Source of the DNA: Postechiella sp039985655 | Lineage (GTDB): Bacteria; Bacteroidota; Bacteroidia; Flavobacteriales; Flavobacteriaceae | Reading direction: 5' to 3' | Length of the DNA: 64,000 bases | Assembly: GCA_039985655.1 (NCBI GenBank) | Contig: JBDWSF010000018.1 | Span: forward strand, 372,001 to 436,000 | Part shown: one piece after another, positions 53,875-63,843 of the stretch | Numbering within the stretch: position 1 is the stretch's first letter | How the letters are laid out: each line of letters begins with the position of its first letter | The notes under the pieces: model-generated | What the model was told of the DNA's origin: nothing | Databases searched by the model: none | The model's input: only the letters and a program-made list of their open reading frames with translations | Position numbers and translations under genes: made by a program

Positions 53875-55176
53875 TTATTGCGGGTTTTTAGCTTTAATAG
53901 AACCTATAATCAAAAACAAAAGAAATCCTAAAGTCATGTAGCTTATAAAACTATAAGATCCAAAAAGAGTAAAGCAATAACTAAATAAACTCGGAGCAAT
54001 AGCACTTGCTATGACCAAAAAACTCATGATTTTTCCTGTTATAGCGCCCAAATATTGTCGCCCATAAAAACGCGGCCATGTTACCGCATTTACTACCGCA
54101 AATAAACCTCCAAAAGCGCCCATTCCTATTATTAGTAAATAAACACCAATGGTTTCAGAAAGCAATAAAAGGCCTAAAGATGCTAAAACACCACTGGCAA
54201 GCATAATGTACAAGTATATTTTATGTTGAATATAATCGCTTAAAATATTACATAAAGTAGACACCGAAATAGCTATAATTGAAATAGGAATAAATATCGC
54301 TATAGCTTGAGATTTCGTGTAATCTTGACTTCCAAAGATTGAAACCACATGAAATGTAAAGCCTGTTGAGAAAAAGCTATTGAATGCTAATGCTAATCCA
54401 AACATCCAAAAGGCTCTGGTTTTTTTCGCTTCTTTTAAGCTGAAGTCTTGCTCTACTCTATCTTTTTTAATTGAGCTCGGTTTTTTACTGAATCCATCGG
54501 GAACTAAATTAAAATCTTCAGGTTTATTTCTATATAATTGAATGATACAAAAACTGAATATAAATAAACAAACCGCTAATATTTGCCAACTTAATTCCCA
54601 TCCATTGTCATCTATAAGTTTATTTATTATAATAGGAGAGCTAGAGAAGCCTAAAGACACCGTAATACTACTGATAGAATTAATTTTTCCTCGGTTTTTT
54701 TCAAACCACATCATAATCATATTTCGTGATGCCATGGTTAAAACACCTTGTCCACAAAACCGTATAAAGAAAAACAAAACGCTCATTAATAAAAACGGAA
54801 CGATCCAAGAATTGATACTTAAAACAGATTGTACACATTCACTTATTTGAACAGATATTGAACATAACAACAGTGAAATTCCTAAAAATAAAGCAGCAAA
54901 AAAGGCTACGTAACGTGCTCCGTATTTATCAAACAATACACCTGCTCTAGCTACAAAAAAAGCGCTTAGCAACGTACCAATCATATAGGCGTTACTAAAT
55001 TGATTTCTAGAAAGTCCTAAGGCATCTTTAACAGGATCTGTAAAAATAGAAACCCCTACTGTTTGTCCTGGAATACTGGTAAGCACACCAATGCTCCCAA
55101 CGAAAAGCACCACATAACCATAAAAAAAAGGAAACGTATTTGGATTTATAAAAGAATATTTATTCGCTTTGGACAT
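53875..55176 (-). CDS. Major facilitator superfamily transporter
   Basis: A 433-residue protein with 12 membrane segments and an MFS loop 2-3 motif (GVLFDKYGARYV, about residues 78-89). The N-terminal part (FYGYVVLFVGSIGVLTSIPGQTVGVSIF) resembles the oxalate/formate antiporter-like (OFA) group. The substrate is unknown. A copy of its 3' end lies 8.4 kb upstream at 45471-45608. Confidence 0.9.
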   Translation of the reverse strand: MSKANKYSFINPNTFPFFYGYVVLFVGSIGVLTSIPGQTVGVSIFTDPVKDALGLSRNQFSNAYMIGTLLSAFFVARAGVLFDKYGARYVAFFAALFLGISLLLCSISVQISECVQSVLSINSWIVPFLLMSVLFFFIRFCGQGVLTMASRNMIMMWFEKNRGKINSISSITVSLGFSSSPIIINKLIDDNGWELSWQILAVCLFIFSFCIIQLYRNKPEDFNLVPDGFSKKPSSIKKDRVEQDFSLKEAKKTRAFWMFGLALAFNSFFSTGFTFHVVSIFGSQDYTKSQAIAIFIPISIIAISVSTLCNILSDYIQHKIYLYIMLASGVLASLGLLLLSETIGVYLLIIGMGAFGGLFAVVNAVTWPRFYGRQYLGAITGKIMSFLVIASAIAPSLFSYCFTLFGSYSFISYMTLGFLLFLIIGSIKAKNPQ

Positions 55177-55285
55177 ATAAAAATATAATCCGTAAAAGTA
55201 ACAGATTTATTACTACTTTTACTATTAAAGACTTTAAATTAAAAAGTTGAAAACGGTATGTGTTTCAGCTTAAATACCCTTAGGA

Positions 55286-56332
55286 TTATCGCAGTATATT
55301 TTCTATTTGCCCCATCCAATTATCAATATTGGTTGTATTAGTATCAATGGCTATACTTTTGTTTCCGTAAGGCATATATACATTTAAGTCTGTTACAGAA
55401 AAGAAACCAACAGTTGGTGTTTGCGACGCACTTGCTAAATGCATGACGCCATTATCCGCAGCAATAAATATGTCTGTGTTATTTATTATTCCACCCATTT
55501 CACGAATATCTTTACTATAAAATGTAGGCGCTTTAAAAGAAATTTTAGAGATGTTCTCGATAGGTAACATTTCTATAATATTATAATCTTGATATTCTTC
55601 TTTTAGTCTGGCATAAAATGTGTCCCACCAATCCTCAGAATAACATTTATCTCCTGTTGCATTGGTGTAAATACAGATTGTTTTTTTGTCGTTTTTTATA
55701 ATATCATCTAATATTTTCTTTCCATTTGCAATTTCCTTATCACTTAAGTGGATATCTAATACAGGTAGTGCTTCTGGAATATCGTTAAACCCAATCTTAT
55801 TTAAATAATGTCTTAAATTATAAATTGGATATTTAGAAATATGTAAATAATCGGGGTATTGCTCCTGAATATCAATATGAACATCTCCAAAAACTTTATA
55901 AGTCGCATTTGATATTTGAGTTAACAATCGTCCTGATGACGAGTTTTTATCACCATTAATGACCATATCATAATGATTCTTCTTTATAGAGATCCAACCT
56001 TTTATATATGTAAATATCTGATTGAATGGTTTCCGTGGTAATGAAATGATGTTATCGACTTCATCAAAATTTTCAAAAACAACATGGGCTACACCCCCTT
56101 TAACAAACAAATCAATTTTACAGCCAGGAAACCTATTTATGACTTCTTTAACTATTGGAGTTAACAGCAGTTGATTCCCTAAGCGATGATTAGGCCTTAT
56201 AATTAATACTTTTTTTATTTCTATTTTTTTGTTTGGATCGAAAACAGGATCAGAATAAGAACTTCCAATGTTTTTGGTAATCTTACCCATTAGTCGTCTT
56301 CTAAATTTATTTATACTTTTTGAGAAACTCAT
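55286..56332 (-). CDS. Glycosyltransferase family 9 (heptosyltransferase-like)
   Basis: A 348-residue GT9/GT-B enzyme with an N-terminal basic amphipathic segment, then KVLIIRPNHRLGNQLLLTPIV (in parts from residue 41) and a C-terminal donor-binding region (FIAADNGVMHLASASQTPTVGFF). Such enzymes add heptose or other ADP-sugars to lipopolysaccharide core. The neighbours do not form a lipopolysaccharide operon, so the acceptor is unknown. Confidence 0.88.
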   Translation of the reverse strand: MSFSKSINKFRRRLMGKITKNIGSSYSDPVFDPNKKIEIKKVLIIRPNHRLGNQLLLTPIVKEVINRFPGCKIDLFVKGGVAHVVFENFDEVDNIISLPRKPFNQIFTYIKGWISIKKNHYDMVINGDKNSSSGRLLTQISNATYKVFGDVHIDIQEQYPDYLHISKYPIYNLRHYLNKIGFNDIPEALPVLDIHLSDKEIANGKKILDDIIKNDKKTICIYTNATGDKCYSEDWWDTFYARLKEEYQDYNIIEMLPIENISKISFKAPTFYSKDIREMGGIINNTDIFIAADNGVMHLASASQTPTVGFFSVTDLNVYMPYGNKSIAIDTNTTNIDNWMGQIENILR

Positions 56333-56430
56333 ATAATATTATTGGTGCCTTTTGCGCCGCGTAAATTACAAATAAGGAAACTGTTAACAAAATGGAATAA
56401 GTATGAATAAAATAAAGAATTGAATAACTT

Positions 56431-56877
56431 CTATTTTTTATAAATAGTACCCCCAACCACTGAAGCTGCAGAGATTACCATTAAGTTTTTAATAATGTAT
56501 TGTCCTTCCATAGTTGGAATAAAAATCGAATATCCATTTTGATAAACAACTTCAGGTAATAAAACTAGAGGCATAAATGTACCAAACATTTGTATAAATA
56601 ATAACCCAATTGCAATTCGGGTTGTTTTTTTTAATAAAAAAGTAATTCCAATTACAACTTCCCACCAACCAATAATATTTAACCACCAATCTGGTTCACC
56701 AAAAGGCAACCAAACAACGGTTGCTTTTACAATGTCTTCAGCGGGAGACACCCCTAAAGGTTTTAAAATTCCAAATAAAAAAAAGATAATAGCGAAAGAA
56801 ACTCTAATCGCGGGCACTCCACACGTATGCATAACCCTAGCAATACTTTGATCAAGCTCAATAAACTTGTTTTTCAT
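56431..56877 (-). CDS. DoxX-like four-helix membrane protein
   Basis: A 148-residue membrane protein with four hydrophobic segments (about 22-40, 61-81, 86-107, 125-145) in the order typical of DoxX/DoxD-like proteins, including WWLNIIGWWEVVIGITFL and GLLFIQMFGTFMPL. The family has been linked to quinone or thiol redox functions, but members vary. The 391-bp gap after it (56878-57268) holds only the sigma-factor promoter. Confidence 0.8.
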   Translation of the reverse strand: MKNKFIELDQSIARVMHTCGVPAIRVSFAIIFFLFGILKPLGVSPAEDIVKATVVWLPFGEPDWWLNIIGWWEVVIGITFLLKKTTRIAIGLLFIQMFGTFMPLVLLPEVVYQNGYSIFIPTMEGQYIIKNLMVISAASVVGGTIYKK

Positions 56878-57180
56878 TTTTTATTCGGAATTTTATATAA
56901 CGATCACATACTTTTTTAACTCATTAACTATAACATCACTAAATAGTATTGAAACTTTTTGAATTGTAAAACACTTTGTTTTCAATTCATCCATAACTTG
57001 GTTTCATTTGTTAATAAAGTAAGATTGTTCGTTTTTTTCTTGGTTAAAAATAATCAATTTATAACATTAGTTATTCAGTTTCTTCATAATATAAGAATCA
57101 AGATGAAAATTGTTTAAAGTACTTACGCTTTTATTTAAAAGAACACTTTAAGAATAAAAATCAATATTATTTCTAAATCG

Positions 57181-57211
57181 ATGCAACCCTTTTATTTTTT
57201 AGCTGTCTATA
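57181..57211 (+). promoter_or_regulatory. ECF-type promoter of the sigma operon
   Basis: ATGCAACC (57181-57188) and GTCTATA (57205-57211) are separated by 16 bp, as expected of the -35 and -10 elements of an ECF sigma factor. The same pair with the same spacing occurs at 59471-59501. The sigma gene starts 57 bp downstream, which suggests autoregulation. Confidence 0.6.
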
Positions 57212-57268
57212 ATAGTAACTTTAAAAATTAAAAGTATTTTTAAAAGAAATTTAGCTAGCAAATTTTAA

Positions 57269-57811
57269 TTGGAAACCAACATTTTATATACACATAAAGA
57301 CCTTGTTGAAAACAGCAAGTTGGGTGAAAGACATTCACAATTTGAGTTATACGAATTGTATGTTGACGCCATGTATAATGTAGCCATGCGAATGGTTCAA
57401 ATTAAAGAAGATGCTGAAGATGTTGTGCAAGATAGCTTTGTGCAGGCCTTTAAAAATCTTAATTCTTTTAGATACGAAAGTACTTTTGGTTCTTGGTTAA
57501 AACGCATAGTCATTAACAAAAGCATTAATCATTTAAAGTTAAAAAAAATACCGGTTGTGCCCATTGAGAATCAAATGTATCATATTAAGGCGGATACAAA
57601 TGTGGAAGTTTCTGAAGAAATAGATATTAAAAAAGTAAAAAAAGGCATAGGATTGCTACCGTCTGGCTATCAGCAAATAATAACACTATACTTAATAGAA
57701 GGTTATGATCATGTTGAAATAGGAGAGATTTTAGACATATCAACATCGACTTCAAAATCTCAATATCATCGCGCCAAGAAAAAATTAATTGAAATTATAA
57801 ATACCTTATGA
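57269..57811 (+). CDS. ECF-family RNA polymerase sigma factor
   Basis: A 180-residue ECF sigma factor: region 2 (YNVAMRMVQIKEDAEDVVQD, SFGSWLKRIVINKSIN-like segment FGSWLKRIVINKSINHL) and region 4 (LYLIEGYDHVEIGEIL, STSTSKSQYHRAKKKL). The frame starts with TTG at 57269; the next in-frame ATG is inside region 2, so TTG is the likely start. It overlaps the anti-sigma gene by 4 bp. It probably recognises the two ECF-type promoters nearby. Confidence 0.93.
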   Translation: METNILYTHKDLVENSKLGERHSQFELYELYVDAMYNVAMRMVQIKEDAEDVVQDSFVQAFKNLNSFRYESTFGSWLKRIVINKSINHLKLKKIPVVPIENQMYHIKADTNVEVSEEIDIKKVKKGIGLLPSGYQQIITLYLIEGYDHVEIGEILDISTSTSKSQYHRAKKKLIEIINTL

Positions 57812-58359
57812 TGGATAATTTTGAAAAACATATAAGAACGAATACTTCTGAATTTGACACCCATAAAGCTGATCGAGCAAAGCTTTGGGCCAATATAGAA
57901 GCGCAATTGGATGTTCCAGTTAAAAAAACAAAAACGATTCGATTATGGCATTCAAATTTCATGAAAATTGCTGCTGTAATAGTTATTGCTTTTGGATTGT
58001 TTGGCGTACTTCATTTAGCCTCGAATAACGATTTTGCGAACACTCAAAATAACATGGCAAATCAAGAATTAAATGATATTGATATGCATTATCAAGGCCT
58101 GGTGGCATATCAAGTAAAACTGGTAAATAATAGCGAACAATTATCTATAGAAGAGAAAAAAGAGTTCTTGTCTTTTATGGACGAATTGGATGTCGAGTAT
58201 AAAACACTAAAAATAGAGTTGCTTGAAAATGTAAACTCAGAACGTGTTTTAGAAGCCATAGTGCTTAACTATAAAAAGAGAATAGAAATAATAGAAAATT
58301 TATTAAGCTTAATAAATGATTCTAAAAAAACAGATCATAATCATGAATACATATTATAA
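57808..58359 (+). CDS. Putative membrane anti-sigma factor
   Basis: A 183-residue protein with a cytosolic N terminus (about 1-48), one membrane helix (about 51-72, MKIAAVIVIAFGLFGVLHLA) and a helical, probably extracytoplasmic domain rich in charged residues. No zinc-binding HxxxCxxC motif of the ZAS type is present. The ATGA overlap with the sigma gene supports an anti-sigma role. It overlaps the next gene by 17 bp. Confidence 0.8.
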   Translation: MMDNFEKHIRTNTSEFDTHKADRAKLWANIEAQLDVPVKKTKTIRLWHSNFMKIAAVIVIAFGLFGVLHLASNNDFANTQNNMANQELNDIDMHYQGLVAYQVKLVNNSEQLSIEEKKEFLSFMDELDVEYKTLKIELLENVNSERVLEAIVLNYKKRIEIIENLLSLINDSKKTDHNHEYIL

Positions 58360-59425
58360 AAACACCCTTTTACTCGCGTTATTTTTAGCCTGTTTCTCGA
58401 TGTTTTCTCAAACCATATTAAAAAATAAAATTGAGAAATCCTTCGATATGACTAACGCTGGAGAATTGTTTATAGATAACAAATATGGCGATGTAACTAT
58501 AAACGGTTGGAATAAAAACACCATCTCTATAACTATAGATATAAAGGTTTCAAATAAGAAAGCAGAGCAAGCGAAAAGTTTATTAGAACGCATCAAACCT
58601 AACATTAAAACAACTAGTGATTATGTGAATATAATTTCGGAAATCTCAGAAAAAAACACCAGTTTCTTTTCACGATACTTTAATAAAGTAAATCCGTTTG
58701 ATTTTGATAAAAGCGATGTGGACATTAATTACACCATTTACTTACCTCTTAACGCAGAAATTGATGTTACTAATAAATTTGGCGATGTTATTTTAGATAA
58801 TTGGACAGGTAAATTAAAAGCAAATGTACAGCACGGCGACTTATGGATTAACGAATCTATTGCTAATGCAAATATTGAAATGAAATATGGGAAACTTAAA
58901 TCACAGTCTATTACATATGGATCTTTAAATATAAAAAACGGTGCTATTAATGCTGAAGATTTTCAAAATTTGTTATTAACAACCAATGGCAGTGCTATTG
59001 AAATTGAAGCTATTGAAACCCTCGAATTAAACTCTAGTAAAGATGAGATTAGAATAGGCCATATTGGAGCGTTAGATGGAAAACTTAATTTTACAGATAT
59101 GCAAGTGGATACTATTCAATCTAATATCAACTTAACGATGAAAGTAGCCGAGTTTAGAGTGAATAACATAGTTAAACCTGATACTGATGTGTCTATAAAT
59201 CAAGAATCATCAAATATCCATATAAATATAAAAAATCTCTCTTTTAAATTTACTGCAAATTTAGAACAAGGCGTTTTAAGACTTCCTAAAACATGTGAAA
59301 ACGTCCATACTAAAATGATTGATAAAGGAAAAAGAATTCGAGATGTCGAAGCTACCTATGGCAGTTACAACAGCGGTAATTTCACTTTTATTGGCAAAAA
59401 AGGGATTATTACCTTAAAGGAGTAA
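58343..59425 (+). CDS. DUF4097-type exported beta-solenoid protein
   Basis: A 360-residue exported protein, counted from the ATG at 58343 that begins a signal peptide (MNTYYKNTLLLALFLACFSMFSQ); a frame extension of nine residues upstream is unlikely. The mature part is built of short repeats such as KYGDVTINGW and KFGDVILDNW, typical of DUF4097 beta-solenoid proteins. Such genes often follow ECF sigma/anti-sigma pairs. It may be a periplasmic or surface sensor of the envelope stress that the sigma factor responds to. Confidence 0.8.
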   Translation: MNTYYKNTLLLALFLACFSMFSQTILKNKIEKSFDMTNAGELFIDNKYGDVTINGWNKNTISITIDIKVSNKKAEQAKSLLERIKPNIKTTSDYVNIISEISEKNTSFFSRYFNKVNPFDFDKSDVDINYTIYLPLNAEIDVTNKFGDVILDNWTGKLKANVQHGDLWINESIANANIEMKYGKLKSQSITYGSLNIKNGAINAEDFQNLLLTTNGSAIEIEAIETLELNSSKDEIRIGHIGALDGKLNFTDMQVDTIQSNINLTMKVAEFRVNNIVKPDTDVSINQESSNIHINIKNLSFKFTANLEQGVLRLPKTCENVHTKMIDKGKRIRDVEATYGSYNSGNFTFIGKKGIITLKE

Positions 59426-59470
59426 GTTCTAAAACCATCATTTTCAAATAAATAAAAAAAATAAAAAATC

Positions 59471-59501
59471 ATGCAACCTTTAATGGTTCGGCTTGTCTAT
59501 A
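59471..59501 (+). promoter_or_regulatory. Second ECF-type promoter
   Basis: ATGCAACC (59471-59478), 16 bp, GTCTATA (59495-59501): the same two elements and spacing as in front of the ECF sigma gene. It lies 25 bp before the outer-membrane protein gene at 59527, which should therefore belong to the sigma factor's regulon. Confidence 0.6.
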
Positions 59502-59526
59502 TAAATAACTATAACAAATTATAAAA

Positions 59527-60210
59527 ATGAAACATTACAACATTTATTTATCCTTATTTCTTTTAGGATTTGTTTTTCAAATGAATGCACAAGGATCCGA
59601 TGACTACATCGAGTTTAACGATCGAAAAAATGCCGTACATGGAGTATACGTTGGTCTTTCTACATATTATGGAACAATTGATAAAAAAGACACCTACTCC
59701 TCTGCTTTTAAAATTGCCTATGTCGCTAATCAAGAATTTGAAATTGGTTTTGAAGCTGTTGGTTTTTATACCGATTTAAATAATCAAGGTCTATCTAATA
59801 ACGATAGAGACCTTTTGGGTATATATGGCGGATTACACTTAGAACCTATATTATTCGGGAAATCTAAATTGAATCTTTCTTTCCCTTTATTAATTGGTGG
59901 TGGCGCTGTTGTTTTACTAGATGGTGATATTGAAGATGCAGAACATACTATTGACGACGACGATTGGGATGCTATTTTTGTTGTAGAACCAGGTATTAAT
60001 ATACTTTATAACATTTCAAGATATATACAATTAGAAGCTGGTGTAAGACATCGTTTTTCAAGTAAAATTGATTTAGAGTCTGAATATAACTTATCTAGAA
60101 TTAATGGATTTTCGGCAGGTATTGGTCTAAAAATAGGTGTATTTAATATGGGTAAAAACAGATATAAAAAGAAAATAAAAGATGAAAAAGAATCAAGATT
60201 CCAAAATTAA
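59527..60210 (+). CDS. Outer-membrane beta-barrel protein
   Basis: A 227-residue exported protein: signal peptide (1-21, ending NAQ), then amphipathic strands (GVYVGLSTYYGTI, FEIGFEAVGFYTDL, IQLEAGVRHRFSSKI, FSAGIGLKIGVFNMG) and a strongly basic C-terminal tail (NRYKKKIKDEKESRFQN). The tail after the last strand is unusual for a barrel. Its promoter matches that of the ECF sigma gene, so it is a probable regulon member. Confidence 0.78.
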   Translation: MKHYNIYLSLFLLGFVFQMNAQGSDDYIEFNDRKNAVHGVYVGLSTYYGTIDKKDTYSSAFKIAYVANQEFEIGFEAVGFYTDLNNQGLSNNDRDLLGIYGGLHLEPILFGKSKLNLSFPLLIGGGAVVLLDGDIEDAEHTIDDDDWDAIFVVEPGINILYNISRYIQLEAGVRHRFSSKIDLESEYNLSRINGFSAGIGLKIGVFNMGKNRYKKKIKDEKESRFQN

Positions 60211-60420
60211 CACAAAACACGTGTTTTTAAAAAACAATAAGGTATTTACTAAAATGAGTACTGATGACACGGTATGGTTTCCTATCAATTTTCAATGGAT
60301 GCCAATGATAGAATTACAAAAGCAAATGAATTTATAAAATATAAATTTATTGTGTCTTTTGAGTGAAATGAGCACTTCGACAAGCTCAGCAGAATTATAG
60401 ATAATATTTTTTTTCCATTT

Positions 60421-60489
60421 CAAAATCTGTTCTCGATACATCCCGATGAAAAATCAGGACACTCGAACTGACATTTCGTTTAGCCAAAT
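60421..60489 (-). repeat. Dispersed repeat, family B (inverted copy)
   Basis: On the minus strand it reads TTTGGCTAAACGAAATGTCAG, then TTCGAGTG and a CCTGATTTTTCATCGGGA hairpin, then TATCGAGAACAG, as in the copies at 28801-29061 and 33124-33190. It fills part of the 347-bp gap 60211-60557, which otherwise holds the CAAT repeat. Confidence 0.6.
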
Positions 60490-60522
60490 AAATCAAAAAG
60501 CACAACAGATAATATAACTTTT

Positions 60523-61286
<764 letters not shown>

Positions 61287-61310
61287 ATAATTGATTAATT
61301 ATTTTTTAAA

Positions 61311-61350
61311 TCCTGCAAGGCTTTGTTTAACCTTGTAGGTATGTCTTAGA
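61311..61350 (-). repeat. Dispersed palindromic repeat, family A (inverted copy)
   Basis: On the minus strand it has TACAAGGTTAAACAAAGCCTT in place of the ACAAGG...CCTTG palindrome, next to the GGTATG block also seen at 25642-25697 and 34938-34985. It lies between convergent genes and could act as a terminator. Confidence 0.5.
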
Positions 61351-61379
61351 ATTAAACAAACAACAAATTTTTCAAGTAT

Positions 61380-62234
61380 TTATTTAAGCTTCTTTTCTGA
61401 TTGCTTTTTATAAAGAATATTCAAAACCAGTCCAGTAATTATTAAAGCAATACCTAGTAAACTCCATAGTGTATAAATCTCACTAAAAATAATAACGCCA
61501 AATAGCACGGTAAAAATCACTTCCATATATTTAAACGGTGCGATTTGATTTGTTGCAGCGATTTGTAATGCTTTGGTCATATTAACTTGCCCAAAATAAC
61601 CAAAAACACCAAGTCCCATTAATAAAAACCATTCTTTACCCACAGGTTGCACCCAATTATTAATAGAGAGTAATCCGCCAACAATAGTAGAAATCACCAA
61701 GAAATAGTTTACAATAACAACAGGATGATCGCGCTTCCCAATTTTACTAATGACAATATAAACTAAGCCTATAAAAATAGCAGATATAAAAACAAGTATT
61801 AATCCAAACCAGTTTAATTCGGCATCAAAGCCTTTTAATACTAAAACACCCGCAAATGCCATAGCGAAAAACAACCATTGCAATGGTTTTATAGTTTCTT
61901 TTAATAAAAATAATGCAAAAATGGCTGCAAATATAGGTCCTAAATACCGTAAAGAAACCGCTGTACCAATAGGTAAATATTTGGTCGACATAAAAAATAA
62001 TGTCATAGAAATAACACCAACAACTCCTCGAAGTACAAGTAGTTTCTTGTTATTTCCTAAAAGCGGAATTTTATTTTTCAGTATAAACCCAAAAGTAAAA
62101 AACAAGGAACCAATAGATCTAAAAAAAACAATTTGGTACGCACTAATATGTGTTAAATACTTAACCGTCGCATTCATACATGCAAAAGCCAAAGTGCTAA
62201 TTAGCATAAACTTTATAGCCCTTTTAATTTCCAA
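61380..62234 (-). CDS. EamA/DMT family transporter
   Basis: A 284-residue membrane protein with ten hydrophobic segments in two EamA halves (ACMNATVKYLTHISAYQIVF at the start, then LRYLGPIFAAIFALFLLKE closing the first half; APFKYMEVIFTVLFGVIIFSE in the second). Exporters of this kind move metabolites or drugs. It overlaps the upstream EamA gene by 11 bp, so the two are coupled and may form a paired system. Lysine-rich tail. Confidence 0.88.
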   Translation of the reverse strand: MEIKRAIKFMLISTLAFACMNATVKYLTHISAYQIVFFRSIGSLFFTFGFILKNKIPLLGNNKKLLVLRGVVGVISMTLFFMSTKYLPIGTAVSLRYLGPIFAAIFALFLLKETIKPLQWLFFAMAFAGVLVLKGFDAELNWFGLILVFISAIFIGLVYIVISKIGKRDHPVVIVNYFLVISTIVGGLLSINNWVQPVGKEWFLLMGLGVFGYFGQVNMTKALQIAATNQIAPFKYMEVIFTVLFGVIIFSEIYTLWSLLGIALIITGLVLNILYKKQSEKKLK

Positions 62235-63138
62235 TCGTTCGTGTTTTTATTTTCTTTCTTGTAGTAATAAAATAAACGCCAGTTAAAAGAATAAGAGCTG
62301 CAATTCCAGTTTGAAGCGTTATAACTTCATCTAATACATACCAACCTAAGAGAATAGCTATTACTGGGTTTACATATGCAGAAGTCGATACTTTTTCGGT
62401 TGATACTTCTTTAAGTAAATAATTAAAAGCAGTAAAAGCAACAATGCTACCAAATATAATTAACAAGATCATAGACCACTGTACTTCCATATTCCAGTTT
62501 GAAGGTGCTACCCAAGTTTCATTAAAAATTAAACTAGAGATTGCTAAAAGTATTCCCGAAATCACCATTTGGTAGGCTGTACTAACAAAGAAATTAGTAG
62601 GTAAATCAGCTTTAGATACAAATACGCTAGCATAGCTCCATCCTAAAACACAAGTGAGTATCATAAACATCCCTAAAAGGCTGTGATCGTTTGTAATAAG
62701 TGTTTTTTGACTCACCAATAAGTACATTCCAAAAACACCTAAACTAACACCTATTAATGATTTTTTTTGCATTTTTTTACCATCGACAAGTCGCATAAGT
62801 AGTAACACAAACAAAGGTTGCGTAGAAGCCTCAAGAGCAGCAAATCCAGTGTCCACATATTTTAATGCCCAGACAAAAATACCATTCCCATAAACTAGAA
62901 ATAGAAATCCAGCAATAGTACAATTAAGAAATTGCTTCTTAGATATTTTTAAGCTTAATCCAATAACTTTGGCTATTATAAAAACGAGACAGCCAGCAGT
63001 AGTAAACCGTATAGATCCTACAAAAAAAGGGGGAAGTTGAGTAATTGCAATTTTATTAAGAAGATAAGTCGATCCCCAAATGACATAAACAGAAAAAAAA
63101 GCCAATATGATAAGTACTGACTTTTTTGATTTACTCAT
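62224..63138 (-). CDS. EamA/DMT family transporter
   Basis: A 304-residue membrane protein of the EamA family (IWGSTYLLNKIAITQLPPFF, ALKYVDTGFAALEASTQPLF, STSAYVNPVIAILLGWYVLDE) with ten hydrophobic segments and a basic C terminus. It is less close to its partner than recent duplicates would be. The substrate is unknown. Confidence 0.9.
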   Translation of the reverse strand: MSKSKKSVLIILAFFSVYVIWGSTYLLNKIAITQLPPFFVGSIRFTTAGCLVFIIAKVIGLSLKISKKQFLNCTIAGFLFLVYGNGIFVWALKYVDTGFAALEASTQPLFVLLLMRLVDGKKMQKKSLIGVSLGVFGMYLLVSQKTLITNDHSLLGMFMILTCVLGWSYASVFVSKADLPTNFFVSTAYQMVISGILLAISSLIFNETWVAPSNWNMEVQWSMILLIIFGSIVAFTAFNYLLKEVSTEKVSTSAYVNPVIAILLGWYVLDEVITLQTGIAALILLTGVYFITTRKKIKTRTIGN

Positions 63139-63184
63139 GTTTTATTTATAAAATGAAACGTTTTTACTTTTCAAAAAAGAAAAA

Positions 63185-63637
63185 TTAAATTTTCTTTACT
63201 CGAACAGCGTTCATTCCTTTTTGACCTCGTTCTAATTCGTAAGTAACTTTGTCGTTTTCAGTTATTTCTTCAAGAACACCACTAACATGTACAAAATATT
63301 TTTCTTGGTTTATACTATCTATAATAAAACCAAAACCTTTAGAATGATCGAAAAATGACACTTTACCTTCTTTATTTACTGGCTCCACTTCTTCTCTATC
63401 TTCTTTCTTCGGGATACCTAATTCAATACTTTCAGCTTCAACTTTTTCACGCATAGCTGGATCTGGCGGAGTATCTGTCAAATTACCATTAAAGTCTACG
63501 TATGCAAATTGAATTCCTTGTGGATTTTCTTTAGCTTCTGCTTTACGAGCTTCTTTTTTCTTTTGTTTTTCTTCTCTCTTCTTTAAGCGCTTTTTTTCTT
63601 TTTCTATTTTGTTAAATGTTACTTGTGATTTAGCCAT
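63185..63637 (-). CDS. Cold-shock-domain protein with basic N-terminal extension
   Basis: A 150-residue protein. Residues 1-38 are a highly charged Lys/Glu helix (KEKKRLKKREEKQKKKEARK), probably a coiled coil or RNA-binding helix. After a linker comes a cold-shock domain (about 88-150; GFGFIIDSINQEKYFVHVSG, GQKGMNAVRVKKI). It is larger than the two CspA-type proteins in this window and probably binds RNA. The gene appears to be transcribed alone. Confidence 0.9.
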   Translation of the reverse strand: MAKSQVTFNKIEKEKKRLKKREEKQKKKEARKAEAKENPQGIQFAYVDFNGNLTDTPPDPAMREKVEAESIELGIPKKEDREEVEPVNKEGKVSFFDHSKGFGFIIDSINQEKYFVHVSGVLEEITENDKVTYELERGQKGMNAVRVKKI

Positions 63638-63843
63638 AGTTTATTCTTAGCAATTTTTATTAGTTAATAAATCATTCTCCTTATAATTAAGGATATATAA
63701 TATACGCTGATTTTTTAAATTTTCATAATTTTTTTAACAAAAAAACAGAAAAACAGCAATTTTTGCATTTTTAATTCTGCAAATGTACGTTTATTTTGAA
63801 GATGACAGTAATTATTAATGTACTAAAACATTAAGCCAGATAA

